Assembly: GCA_025354865.1 (NCBI GenBank)
Contig: JANXMB010000075.1
Span: 1-64,000, forward strand
DNA from: Acetobacteraceae bacterium
GTDB taxonomy: Bacteria; Pseudomonadota; Alphaproteobacteria; Acetobacterales; Acetobacteraceae
Reading direction: 5' to 3'
DNA: 64,000 bases
The notes under the pieces are model-generated. The model saw only the letters and a list, made by a program, of their open reading frames with translations. It was not told where the DNA came from and made no database searches. The position numbers and the translations under genes were made by a program. Numbering within the stretch: position 1 is the first letter of the stretch; each line of letters opens with the position of its first letter. Positions 47,101 to 52,518 of the stretch are shown piece after piece.

Positions 47101-48235
47101 GGCTCTGGCCACCGCCTGGAACCTGTCCGGCAACGACACCGTCTCGGCCGCCGATGCGGAAACCCTGCTGACCTCGGCGAAATTCGGGGTGAACGGCCAC
47201 ACCCTGACGATCGCCGATAGTTCCGACAATCTGCTGGACGGGGTGCTCGGCGGCGACATCGCGGGCTTCGCCGGCGCCGCCCATGTCCAGGTGCAACTCG
47301 CCTCCGCCGAGATCCTGGATGCACAAACCGCCGCCGCCCTGGTCGCGCTGCCCGGCTTCGCCAACAACGGCGATCTGAGCATTCAAGACAGCTCCGACTA
47401 TCTGTTGAAAGCCGCCAACCACACGGCCGAGGTGGCTGCCGCCAGCGTTTCCCTGGTCGGGGACGAAACCGTGTCGGTCGCCACTGCCGTATCGCTCGCC
47501 GCCGTGCCGCACTTCGCCTTGGGCAGCGACCATTTGGTGCTGGCGTCGAACGACTATGCCAATGCCGCCGCCCTGGTGGCGATCGGCAACTTCGATACCG
47601 GCTTCGACGCCAACGGCCACAGCCTGACCATGACCCAGGACGCGCTGAACCTTACGCCGGCCGAATACAATGCGCTGCAATCGGACAATCTGGTCGCAAA
47701 CGGGCACGCTTTGTCGGCGTTGGCGACCGGGATCGTCGTCACCTCCGGCGCCGGTTCGGTGCATATCGCCGGCAACGGGGTCGATGGTGCCACGTTGAAT
47801 GTCTACGCATCGTCCGGGGCCTCCCTCTCGCAAACGGCGGGGGTGGCGGCAGTCTTCGTTGCCGACGCGGCCGAAGCCGGTATCGGCAACGGCATGGTGA
47901 TCACGGAAACCGTCGGGGCCAGCGCGGCCACCAGCGAATCCGCCCCGATTATCGCGCTGGAGGCAACCGTCCTGACCGGTGCAGTAACCGGGGCCAGCGC
48001 AACCTTCGCCGGCAGCGGATCGGTCCAGGTCGGCGGCGGCCAATATCTGAACGTCTACAACGCCGCCAATGCCCCGGCCTCGCCGGCCAATCCGATCCTG
48101 GTTTACGACGCCACCGCCCATACCCTGTCGCTGGACATCGCCGGGCATGCCCCGTTGGTGCTGGTGACCTTGGGCGGGGCGACCCATCCGACATCGCTCG
48201 ATCCGTCGGAAATCATCGTGCAACACTTCGTCTAA
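32147..48235 (+). CDS. Giant repetitive type I secretion substrate, 5362 aa
   Basis: One uninterrupted frame of 16.1 kb encodes a roughly 0.5-MDa, Ala/Thr/Asp/Ser/Leu/Val-rich protein. I see no cysteine and no N-terminal signal peptide (MATMTIAQALLSNATGIVIA). Residues 1 to about 2300 and about 4165 to 5230 are irregular repeats around LTVADTAANLL, ADATVSAAQATAL and LPHFSLGGH. Residues about 2300-2564 are a related spacer type. Residues about 2564-4165 hold 18 full approximately 89-residue repeats. The end (LVYDATAHTLSLDIAG, DPSEIIVQHFV) resembles the terminal domain of RTX-type exported proteins, but the Gly/Asp nonapeptides are absent. The next two genes are a dedicated type I exporter. It probably is a secreted or surface adhesin-like filament (inference). 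Confidence 0.93.
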   Translation: MATMTIAQALLSNATGIVIADTPANIGAALSNASLVARVAQFGMNANGAAWASLATQLATLGGRFSTNGFRLTVRDSVAMLTDPANADGVGLGGAIAVFDTADHLLAIAGSPLAVRASSTLLSTSASLTLAQLITLESESAFSVRPGQSITLADSAANLLALTAGQNRPSIKAFTVAVGSTTDLAGAAALQALQHFSVGSGVTLTVAGSVASMTDPSVAGTLATYAAMPGFAISVNDTLATLQANAGAIAALAQNVAGLRIAMTDFQTLSVAQLNTAAALPHFSIAPGGAVFVSDSVPNLLGLSPSVAALAAAIGPNQNSTVDLSQLATLVALPNFDRGGRALVVQDTLAHFAALTANEQAATSDVVVMDSVAHLLAATAMPAGTTGVVALLDSAVYTAAQAQALLGLAGTLSLVASGSATTLQISDTTAHLTAASATLAMLEADGPVTVTATDGGPLPGSVISAAIAASLVTAATGILVSDTGAALSALAGQIFGRGFASITVASGVFAGTAAQLLDPTLHFGVQSNNSSGGGTLVSFGASIGASAQLIGNTTASVAQLTALSILPNFALAPSATLTVTDTIAALAGASALVGGFATSVQVGDSETVVASTAAALASIRTAIGSGHFSLNGHVVTVADDAANIVDPANAAGIALAGAVVLSVPSIANAAQAATLLGLGRLFSVNGMGLTIVDTAGHLATLAGSATTLNGWGAQVQLATDATLSVANAQTLAGFTGFSVGSHHLTLSDTAANLLAGGAAGVEAIASATQLSQPATVSIAGAIALLGLRGFSANGQATIVADTPAHLAALPDAVAALATSETIVARTEGNAADYTLNAAQFAVLAAMPHLSMAGFAGSIVLSDTAATLAGLATTFANAPNGSLPTHTVPTLSADARVSATTATVLAHLANFGLGGHSLTLRDTPTNLLSGDMAGGIAIATTTGIDAPTSVNAATATSLAALHGFAANPNPLTIADTPAALLGLSPAVAALAANERIVPQTVQNAAGFVLTAAQLQTLAAIPNLALAGPIAVVDSAANLVALQAVLANAIPGSAILAAAGVSNAALSADATIGTAALHALALLPGFGLGGHNLTVSDTPAALLAAPPPDLALATSVVPTANGAPWTVSAAAAEALVTLPHFSAGPGFAVSDNVGNLLASANAAGLARASSVSIDADATVSAAQATALHSIGGFSAGTHHLTIANGAAGLANLDPGTAAMASAILLNGSGIVTVAQFQAIAALPHFSLNGNTIAVVDTAAHLLTLGGDLSAIASTGLTLAARVTADQAQTLSTLPRFSAAAGLTVADTVAHLLNSADTAGLALAGSILLTADATVTVAQATGLDRFGPRLGLDGHTLTVADSPTALAAGAGWGSIADRISGYTLAAHDGPWTITAAAATALEALPHFNPGPGFVVSDSVGNLLAPDNASGLAGAASVTMSADATVYPWQAQALHAIAGFGLGGHQLIVSGGVHSLSNLDAGTAALATAIQLSGNGLASVAQLHRLQALPHFSPNGATLTVMDTGDNLMTLIGTSVAPASTILLQGNAGVTAAQAQALVQLPGFTVGNGQIAISDTVADLLHIGGSGTLPDDWAGELVATSITLTANATVTADQAEELAMLGGRLVLAGQTLTIVDTAQHLLNAADAAGLALATGVTLAGPEAALTAAQATALAGIAHFGKGGNSVTVADTAANLAFAGNAAGIALADHVQLSTAATLTAAAAEATIGLANFQTNGAAPLAIADTLGHLLQLGGVVLAHNNAMLQATAIGLSDDATATVAQMTALAALPQFAHFATNGHSLILADSGRHLAGFVAQAGAIPTAVQMVGDATLTAAQANALAVLSTAIGDNLLTVSDTPTALLSGANASGIALAGALTLSADATMSATQAGLLFANPAFSTGAHHATIQGTATQLLNLSGAIDDAATTLALVANETVSVATLLGLTQLGIKFTLAGHSLTVSDSAANLLTLNTLETHLAGTEALNASASVTAAQAEILAALPHFVLGSSVGLTIVDTVAHLLGLSAGAQAIATAETLAFASAVTVVVADAIGLAGLTGFSNSGATIVVNDTIAHLGQTGWQSVATSYVVTDSVSNLVAHAADPLLSHASAVRLLGDAVIDTGAIDTLAGIARFDRGTAALVVADSPDAIAAHATQILAVASAARIVASTAISAAEAEELVGLSHAGKLSFAGTNHLVVADTYAHLSDASNAAGVALASVVDIVDTAAHLVAATQHNWGSVVLQYGLTANDIVTGAQATALANLGGQYNNGGHILTMADSAAAAIANGAALTALGIGATVADTIAHLDTNVAGLLGLGVHLISVTPTDGGSVSADAAAGLHALAAVLAGSPVAVADSAAAVVADSANLLALGSHLGSIVLTDTSPVAVAIATGLLPVLTHLHGGTSIDVTDTGATIAAHATALAGLGQDLGTIVLADGMATNAATAAGLVPVLTHLGSQILTVSDTAGAIDAAAAGLATMQAASRISGIVAPNETVAHVLTHEAALSALGATATISDTAAHVDAALDALEAAHSLITAIALTDGTEPTLSATVAQLGADTHALASIGTAYHLVVDDTAAHIQADLASGHSILVAARAGLAGIVAHDAGIVTLTQGQVQAAGMDDGAGSVLALFSGGTLVVTGVAAADAGTIAGLGVPPASMSILDTAAHIEADLVSGSSHLVAQLASIASIAVSDAGTVSLTEAQAVASHIDDGAGSVFAKMTGGSLHVTGVAIAQIGTVANLPVAPVSLAVADTAAHVQADLIAGSSHILGHLGAISAIAVNDAGTISLTVAQIEAPGIDDGAGSALSKTTGETLLVTGVAIADIGTVAALPVPPDNFSIVDTAAHIQADLQAGASSIVLAHRAAIVAIDAVPSGTITLTQTQALYGGVMEGLGTALSLTSGATLIVTEVAIANIGRLLGASVAPTAIAVADSAANIHSDLASGSSTLIAHAATVVSIAVADAGTIDLTVAEIEAAGADDGAGSVLAKMSGGVVHVHDAAIADIGTLLALGVPPSSIRIADTAAHLEADLTSGSSALLAHIGTIGGIALTDSGTPALHFSLAQLGVADAAVGLLSTSYTLALADTAAHLQADLTSGSSQLLSRHVLLSGVVANDAGTIALTQAQLLTAHMDDGAGSVLSVFSGGTIVATHVDVADIGTLLGLGVPPHSIAVADTAAHIEADLASGTSALLGNLGSISAIAATGAGTIHLTDTLILSAGVDDGAGSALAKLTGATIVATAVPIADIATLLGLGVPPSGIAVSDTAADIQADLTGGSSLLVADRSHILAIHATDAGTISLTVAQVEAAHVDDGAGSVFAKTTGASLIVTGAAIADLARLTALPVPPVAIAAIDTAAHIAADLESGASLLLADRAVMSEIAVGDHARIVLSATTALGLHIADGAGSVFALVTGGSLGVTGATVAQLPGIVNLSYAAADIAMRDTAAHIQADLTGGSSGILSNHALVSGIVVADAGTIHLTEAEIATAGVDDGAGSALSRLSGGHIEVTGVAIADIASLLALGVPPDRIAVSDTAANVEADLTGGSSVLLANNSVLSSIAIADAGTIHLTVAQAEAPHIDDGAGSLFSKMTGETLVVTGALVSDVGNLGALIVPPTGLEIGDTAAHIQADLASGSSHLAANIGIIGAIVVTDAGTVVLTGARILTAGMDDGPHAVLALMSGGSLTASSVATAELSALDSATVVPSSFAVVDTAAHVQADLTSGSSAILAHLGAISTIALAPVGTLTLTETQVLAASIDDGAGSALAKTTGLTLHVVDVPIADIGTILGLGVAPSSIVVADTAANIQADLTGGASALVANRTAIGGITATDNGEIDLTVAQIEAVHIDDGAGSVLAKLAGGSIVVTDAAVADIASLMLLGVLPTAVHVADTAAHIQADLVAGGASQILGHAGRIDAIVANDAGQITLTESQIRAAGVDDSAHAALAKTTGASLAVTHVLAADIGTVMGLHSPPDTIAVLDTAAHIQADLLSGSSGILAHLGRVVAVAISPAGTISLTESQLTAAHIDDGAGSVLSLATGLTLTATAVAVADIPTLMGLGVVPDHIVVRDTAAHIQADLISGTSNILGNLATVSAIAVVPAGTITLTDAQVLAAGVDDSGGSALALTTGATLVVTGVPVADIATVLGLGSVPAHITVADTAANLIADLTGGSSIVAAHAGAIASVTATDATVGANDATTLYNALHGLATFDESGLAIVGSAADLLTAHSGVPAMLTAAHTVTMTDNPTGLSAADATVLAGILGGVLGHAQTMQIVDTASHLLDPANAAGIALATDVALDTGILTSAQAATSLVHLHAFNVGAQTIWVQDTIAHLLDPANADGVAAAARVMPATDATVSTTQLEALAALAHFDTNSHALTAAGTAAAIAGLSQPALTLSTLAAVTDTSAHVASSLNALQSAVVGHAHSLSIALSDGVADTVSITVTAATYSADRATIDTIATHGAVLVTGTAAQLAALNSTLAADGVVGQVAVVDSAANILSNLTALNAIGVKFDSATISDATVSATLVASLLTIPNLHAGSLTISDTGAQLATAIQANGAPGLAFLNAHTVTLSADSVVTASQALALETLTGLGKSGHRLVAWDTASHLIDSIDGYLAAVSAGVVDAVYLKTVGGTATVSAATAAALFSIPNFSKNNPDSSSNVLTVSDTAAHLESAFAALNAHKTAVSGIVVSATTTVTDAVLGDLLTLGATMTFGSSLTVRDTAANIVAHAPTQLAGSPSITPATWALSASATVGIASAAYLGGLGGFSAGAFTLSLGADGSASVADANNLGALGGTLHLSGHHVHVGGSVAAVSGLTNAGKSIATPDIVDTFAHIATLTLGNGLLGGTITVTDSASPTVAQAAAFLAILLVGGNGGIPIGNVAFAGHVEAITDTLANIQTLTGSASWAANTAVRADFSLVVADTVAHLIDPANTAALSAMAGTTLSSNQTTTAANAESLVTLANTIGFALGGHTVTIQDTAANILNLANADGEALATAWNLSGNDTVSAADAETLLTSAKFGVNGHTLTIADSSDNLLDGVLGGDIAGFAGAAHVQVQLASAEILDAQTAAALVALPGFANNGDLSIQDSSDYLLKAANHTAEVAAASVSLVGDETVSVATAVSLAAVPHFALGSDHLVLASNDYANAAALVAIGNFDTGFDANGHSLTMTQDALNLTPAEYNALQSDNLVANGHALSALATGIVVTSGAGSVHIAGNGVDGATLNVYASSGASLSQTAGVAAVFVADAAEAGIGNGMVITETVGASAATSESAPIIALEATVLTGAVTGASATFAGSGSVQVGGGQYLNVYNAANAPASPANPILVYDATAHTLSLDIAGHAPLVLVTLGGATHPTSLDPSEIIVQHFV
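39842..44640 (+). repeat. 18 full plus one partial copy of an approximately 267-bp coding repeat
   Basis: Each unit encodes about 89 residues with the frame: hydrophobic pair, DTAAHIQADL, (S/G)GSS, a helix-like stretch, AIAVxDAGTIxLT, xAQ, DDGAGS, (A/S)KxTG, a VTGVAIADIGT strand, and LGVPP. Unit 2 to unit 3 measures exactly 89 codons (about 40119 to 40386). Unit 6 (near 41190) is shortened. Unit 10 reads IADGAGS, and a few units have DDS-type variants. Copies differ at many silent and coding positions, so this is an old, diverged array. Confidence 0.9.
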
Positions 48236-48248
48236 GGGGGGACGTCTC

Positions 48249-49979
48249 GTGAGCCACCAATCCCCCATCCGGCAAACGCTGCACGCGGTTGCCGGGCCCC
48301 TGGGGTGGGTCGCCGGATTCTCCGCGTTTTTGAATCTGACCTACCTCGCCGCGCCGCTTTATATGATGCAGGTCTACGACCGGGTGATGCACAGTCGCAG
48401 CACCGCGACCCTGCTGTATCTGACGCTGGCGGTCACGCTGTGCTTCGTTGTCTACGCCGTGCTCGACGGGGTGCGCGCCCGGGTGCTGGCCGGGGTGTCC
48501 GATATCGTCGAGGACCGGCTCGGCCGCGCGCTGCTGGTTCGGCTGACGACCGCCAATCGCGACAGCGGGCCGCCACCGCTCGCCGCGCATCTGTCCCGCG
48601 ATCTGGATACCGTGCGCCAGTTCGCGGCCGGCACCGGCGCCCTGGCCTTCGTCGATCTGCCCTGGGCACCGCTCTATATCGGGGTGATCGCGATGCTGCA
48701 TCCCGCCCTGGGGCTGTTCGCCATCGGCGCCGCCGTCGTGCTGACCGCCATCAGCATCCTCGGCGAGCGCGTCGCTCGGCAACCGATGAAACAGGCCAAT
48801 GCGGTGGCGACCCGAGCCTACCAGTTCGGCGAAGCGGTGACTCGGTATGCGGATTGTGCGCGGACGATGGGGCTGGGCGCCACTTTGACCGATCGCTGGC
48901 GGTTTCTGCGCGGGGAGATGCTGGCGGCACAGAACACAGCGTCCGAACGGGCGGCGGTCCTCGGCGCGATCGGCAAATGCGCCCGGCTGTTCTTCCAGTC
49001 GGCGATTCTGGGCTTGGGCGCATATCTGGCCATTCACGACGAACTCAGCGGCGGGGCGATCTTCGCCGGGTCGTTGCTGTTGGGCCGAGCACTGGCGCCG
49101 GTCGAGGCGATCATCGCAGCGTGGCGACCGATCCTGGCTGCGCGGGAGGCTTTGGGACGCATCCGCACCCTGACCGAGGGCGACAGCGATCGGCCGACGC
49201 CGGTTCGGCTGCCGCAACCGGCCGGCGACATCGAAATGGAAAACGTAAGCTGGACCCCGCCCGGGGCGCTGCGACCGGCCGCGCGCGGGGTGTCGATGCG
49301 GATCCAGGCCGGCGCGGTGCTGACCATCGTCGGACCCAGCGCGGCCGGTAAATCCACCGTCGCCCGCCTGCTGGCCGGGGCACCGATCCCGGATTCCGGC
49401 GTCGTGCGGCTGGACGGCGCCGATCTGGCCACCTGGGACAAAACCCAACTCGGCGCCGCCATCGGCTACCTGCCGCAAGACGTCGCATTGTTCCCCGGCA
49501 CCATTCGCGACAACATTGCTCGATTTGGCGACGCAACGGACGAGGCCGTTATCGCCGCCGCCAAAGCCGCCCACGCGCACGAAACGATCGTGCGGCTGCC
49601 GATGGGCTATCGCACCGTGCTCGATCCCGCCGCAGCCAGCCTGTCGGGCGGTCAGAAGCAGCGCATCGCTTTGGCGCGGGCGTTGCTGGGCGATCCGGCA
49701 GTGGTGATCCTGGATGAGCCGAATGCCAATTTGGATTCGGAAGGGGAAGCCGCGCTGACCGAATGCGTGCGTGGGCTGAAGGAACGCAAGCGCACGGTTG
49801 TAATGATTACGCATCGGGTCGGGTTGGTAAGGGCATCGGATCACGTCGCGACAATGGACGCCGGCGTCATGACCGGGGTGCAGACCGCTGCCGAATTCCT
49901 CGCGCGGCAAATGCCGGCGGCGGTCCCGGCGCCGTCGGCACGCCTCGCGCTGCCGATGGCCATGGAGCAAAGCGCATGA
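48249..49979 (+). CDS. Type I secretion ABC transporter, PrtD-like, 576 aa
   Basis: A fused membrane and ATPase half-transporter that exports the giant protein. The membrane domain covers residues about 15-290 (FSAFLNLTYLAAPLYMMQVYDRVMHSR is the PrtD/HasD-type opening). The ATPase has Walker A GPSAAGKST, Q-loop YLPQDVALF, signature SLSGGQKQRIALARAL, Walker B VVILDEPNANLD and ITHR at the switch. There is no C39 peptidase-like N-terminal domain, as in exporters of RTX proteases and S-layer-type substrates. It starts with GTG at 48249, 13 bp after the substrate gene, behind a G-rich box, and overlaps the adaptor gene by ATGA. Confidence 0.94.
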   Translation: MSHQSPIRQTLHAVAGPLGWVAGFSAFLNLTYLAAPLYMMQVYDRVMHSRSTATLLYLTLAVTLCFVVYAVLDGVRARVLAGVSDIVEDRLGRALLVRLTTANRDSGPPPLAAHLSRDLDTVRQFAAGTGALAFVDLPWAPLYIGVIAMLHPALGLFAIGAAVVLTAISILGERVARQPMKQANAVATRAYQFGEAVTRYADCARTMGLGATLTDRWRFLRGEMLAAQNTASERAAVLGAIGKCARLFFQSAILGLGAYLAIHDELSGGAIFAGSLLLGRALAPVEAIIAAWRPILAAREALGRIRTLTEGDSDRPTPVRLPQPAGDIEMENVSWTPPGALRPAARGVSMRIQAGAVLTIVGPSAAGKSTVARLLAGAPIPDSGVVRLDGADLATWDKTQLGAAIGYLPQDVALFPGTIRDNIARFGDATDEAVIAAAKAAHAHETIVRLPMGYRTVLDPAAASLSGGQKQRIALARALLGDPAVVILDEPNANLDSEGEAALTECVRGLKERKRTVVMITHRVGLVRASDHVATMDAGVMTGVQTAAEFLARQMPAAVPAPSARLALPMAMEQSA

Positions 49980-51244
49980 AAACGCCCATTCGTATCGGTA
50001 TCGCCACGGTGTTGTTGTTCTTCGGCGGGATGGGGACGTGGGCCTTCCTCGCCCCGCTCGACGGCGCCGTGGTCGGTTCCGGCACCCTGACGGTGCACGG
50101 CAACCGCAAGACGGTGCAGCACCGCGAAGGCGGCATCGTCGCGGAATTGCTGGTGCGCGACGGGTCGGTGGTGGAGCAGGGCCAAATGCTGGTGCGCCTG
50201 GACGACACGCAGGCCCGAGCGGTGCTGACCGTGCATCAGTCGCAGTTGCTGGGCGATTTGGCGTTGACGGCGCGCGATACCGCCGAACTCTCCGGCAGCG
50301 CCGACATCGCGTTCCCGGCCGCGCTGTCCCCCGACGACCCCATTGCCGCGACGGTGATGAACCGGGAGCGTATCGTGTTCGCCAACCATCGCGACCTGCT
50401 CGCGCGCCAGCAGGAGGTGATCGACCAACGTATCGTCCAGGTCTTCCACCAGCAGGAAGGCGGCCGCATCCAACTCGGTGCTGCGATCGCTCAGTTGGGG
50501 TTTGCCGAGGACGAGAAGATCGCCATCGCAACCCTGGAACGCGTCGGTCTGGCGTCGAAAAATCGCTTGCTGGAGCTCAGTCGCGCGGTGGAGGGGTTGC
50601 GCGGTCAGGTCGGACAATTGACCTCCGACGTGGCCCGCTACGGCGCCATGGCGGCGGAAATGGCGGCGGAAAAGCTGCGCCTGCGGGAAACCGCGCAAAC
50701 CGAGGCGACGCGCGAACTACGAGAAGCGCAACTGCGGATCAACGACGTGCTGCCGCGTCTGGTGGCGGATCGCGACATCATGGCGCGGCTGGAAATCCGT
50801 GCCCCGGCGGGCGGGGAGGTGGTCAATCTGGCGATCTTCACCAAAGGCGGCGTGGTCGAACCCGGCCGGCCGGTGATGGACATCGTGCCGACCGCGCCGA
50901 CGATCGTGGCGGAGGCCGAGATCAAGCCGGAAGACGTCGAGCATCTGCGCATCGGCCAGGCGGCGGACGTGATCGCCGTCGGCTTCAACCCGCGCGAAAA
51001 CAGCCCGTTGCGCGGCGAGATCCGGGTGGTCTCGGCCGATCGGGTCACCGACAACCGCACCGGTCGCAGCTATTTCAAAGCCGAGATCGCGCTGCTGGGG
51101 GATCGCCAGGACGGGACGCTGCTATCGCGCCTCAGTCCCGGCATGCCGGTGGAGGTCGTGATCCCCGTCGCCCCGCGCACCGCCTTCGACTATCTGATCG
51201 CCCCGTTGCGCGAAAGCATGCGCGGCGCCTGGCGGGAGTTGTAA
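49976..51244 (+). CDS. Type I secretion membrane fusion protein, HlyD family, 422 aa
   Basis: The periplasmic adaptor of the exporter. A single N-terminal membrane helix (IATVLLFFGGMGTWAFLAPLDGA) is followed by a lipoyl half-domain (GGIVAELLVRDGSVVEQGQMLVRLD), a coiled-coil hairpin (about 85-270), and the second lipoyl half (LEIRAPAGGEVVNL). The typical C-terminal barrel reads GFNPRENSPLRGEIRVVSADR and YFKAEIAL. It matches PrtE/HasE/RsaE-type adaptors. No outer membrane TolC-type gene lies in the window, so the channel must come from elsewhere. It is convergent with the LppC-like gene, with 8 bp between stops. Confidence 0.93.
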   Translation: MKTPIRIGIATVLLFFGGMGTWAFLAPLDGAVVGSGTLTVHGNRKTVQHREGGIVAELLVRDGSVVEQGQMLVRLDDTQARAVLTVHQSQLLGDLALTARDTAELSGSADIAFPAALSPDDPIAATVMNRERIVFANHRDLLARQQEVIDQRIVQVFHQQEGGRIQLGAAIAQLGFAEDEKIAIATLERVGLASKNRLLELSRAVEGLRGQVGQLTSDVARYGAMAAEMAAEKLRLRETAQTEATRELREAQLRINDVLPRLVADRDIMARLEIRAPAGGEVVNLAIFTKGGVVEPGRPVMDIVPTAPTIVAEAEIKPEDVEHLRIGQAADVIAVGFNPRENSPLRGEIRVVSADRVTDNRTGRSYFKAEIALLGDRQDGTLLSRLSPGMPVEVVIPVAPRTAFDYLIAPLRESMRGAWREL

Positions 51245-51252
51245 TCGGGAAA

Positions 51253-52518
51253 TCAGGTGCCGGAGCCGGGTGCGGGTTCGACCATGGTCGGGCCGCCGCG
51301 CTCGATCCGGAAAACCGCCAGACCGCGCCGGACCTCCCCATCCGGCAGCAGCACGAACCAGCCGTCCACGCCGCCAAAACCGCCGCGCTGGGTCAACGAG
51401 GCGATGGAAAAACCGCCCTGCCCGCTCATGGTGCGGGCATAGGCGGCGGCATCGAAGGCGATGTCGGCGATGGCGGGGGGGTGGACGCCGAATTTGGCGG
51501 TGTAGTCCTGATCCATGCCCGCGCGGGAAGCGGGGTCGGGCGCCGCATACCAAGCGCCTTGCATGTTCGCCGAACCGCTACCGCTGGCCGACCATTGCGC
51601 CGGTCCCAGCACCTGCACCGCACCGCGATCGATATCGTAGTACGGCAGGACGGCGGCGATCTCGCTCAGGGTTTCGCCGGTTTCGACGAGCAGCAGCACA
51701 TCGAACGGCGGCGGCGGAATGGTGGCGCGCGCCAATTCCTGCGCCCGCTTGCGCCCCTCCGGCGTGCCCTGTGCTCGGGATGCCTTGATCTGGGCATCGA
51801 TCGGGCCACGCCGGCTGCCATAGGCGGACAGATCGCGCACGGCGGCGGCGATCGCGCCCATGCCGGGGGCGTGCATCCGCACGTCCGGGGCGGGCAGACC
51901 CAGCGACGCGGCGGATTGCTGCAAGGCATCGCCCATGATGCGGCCGAGGTCGGAATCGGGCAGCAATGCCGCCGCCTGCCCTCTGCCCTGCGCCTGCGCC
52001 GCGACCATTAGCCGCCGCACCTGCTGCCCCGGCCCGATGCCAAGGGTCCAGACGCCGGGCTGCGCCTGGGAGGGGTCGTTGGTGAAGGCCAGCACTGCCA
52101 CGCCGGCGTTCCGCGCGACCGGCGCCACGGCGGCGGTTTCGGCCGAGGTCAACGGCCCCAAAATCAACCCCGCCCCATCGGTGATCGCCGCTCGGGCCGC
52201 CGCCGCCGCGCCATCTGGGGTACCGCCGGTATCGCGGGGGTCGAGCATCGGGGCCTCCCCCTCGGGCAACGCGAGTTGCGCCGCGCGCAGCATCGCCTGC
52301 CCCAATTCGGCGTATCCACCGGTCAAGGGCAGGAGTATCGCTACCCGATCGCCGCGCCGCGCGGACAACGTAGCTTGCGGCGGAAAGGGGCGCGCGGGTT
52401 CGGGGGCGGCAATCCGCGCTGGCGGCCGGTAGCCCCCGGCGTATCCGCCGTTATAACCATCGCCGCAGCCGGCCATCCCCAACGAGGCGAGCAGGAGCAC
52501 GAATGCCCGACGAAGCAT
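51253..52518 (-). CDS. LppC/LpoA-like lipoprotein (penicillin-binding protein activator), 421 aa
   Basis: A lipoprotein with a signal peptide ending in MAGC (MLRRAFVLLLASLGMAGCGD, Cys at 17) and a periplasmic-binding-protein-like domain (RVAILLPLTGGYAELGQAMLRAAQLAL, LILGPLTSAETAAVAPVARNAGV, LAFTND). This layout fits the LppC/YraM group, relatives of LpoA that activate PBP1A, and also branched-chain amino-acid-binding-like folds. It shares a 16-bp overlap of 5' ends with divergent rsmI; the yraM-rsmI pairing is common. The start at 52518 gives the lipobox. Confidence 0.85.
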   Translation of the reverse strand: MLRRAFVLLLASLGMAGCGDGYNGGYAGGYRPPARIAAPEPARPFPPQATLSARRGDRVAILLPLTGGYAELGQAMLRAAQLALPEGEAPMLDPRDTGGTPDGAAAAARAAITDGAGLILGPLTSAETAAVAPVARNAGVAVLAFTNDPSQAQPGVWTLGIGPGQQVRRLMVAAQAQGRGQAAALLPDSDLGRIMGDALQQSAASLGLPAPDVRMHAPGMGAIAAAVRDLSAYGSRRGPIDAQIKASRAQGTPEGRKRAQELARATIPPPPFDVLLLVETGETLSEIAAVLPYYDIDRGAVQVLGPAQWSASGSGSANMQGAWYAAPDPASRAGMDQDYTAKFGVHPPAIADIAFDAAAYARTMSGQGGFSIASLTQRGGFGGVDGWFVLLPDGEVRRGLAVFRIERGGPTMVEPAPGSGT

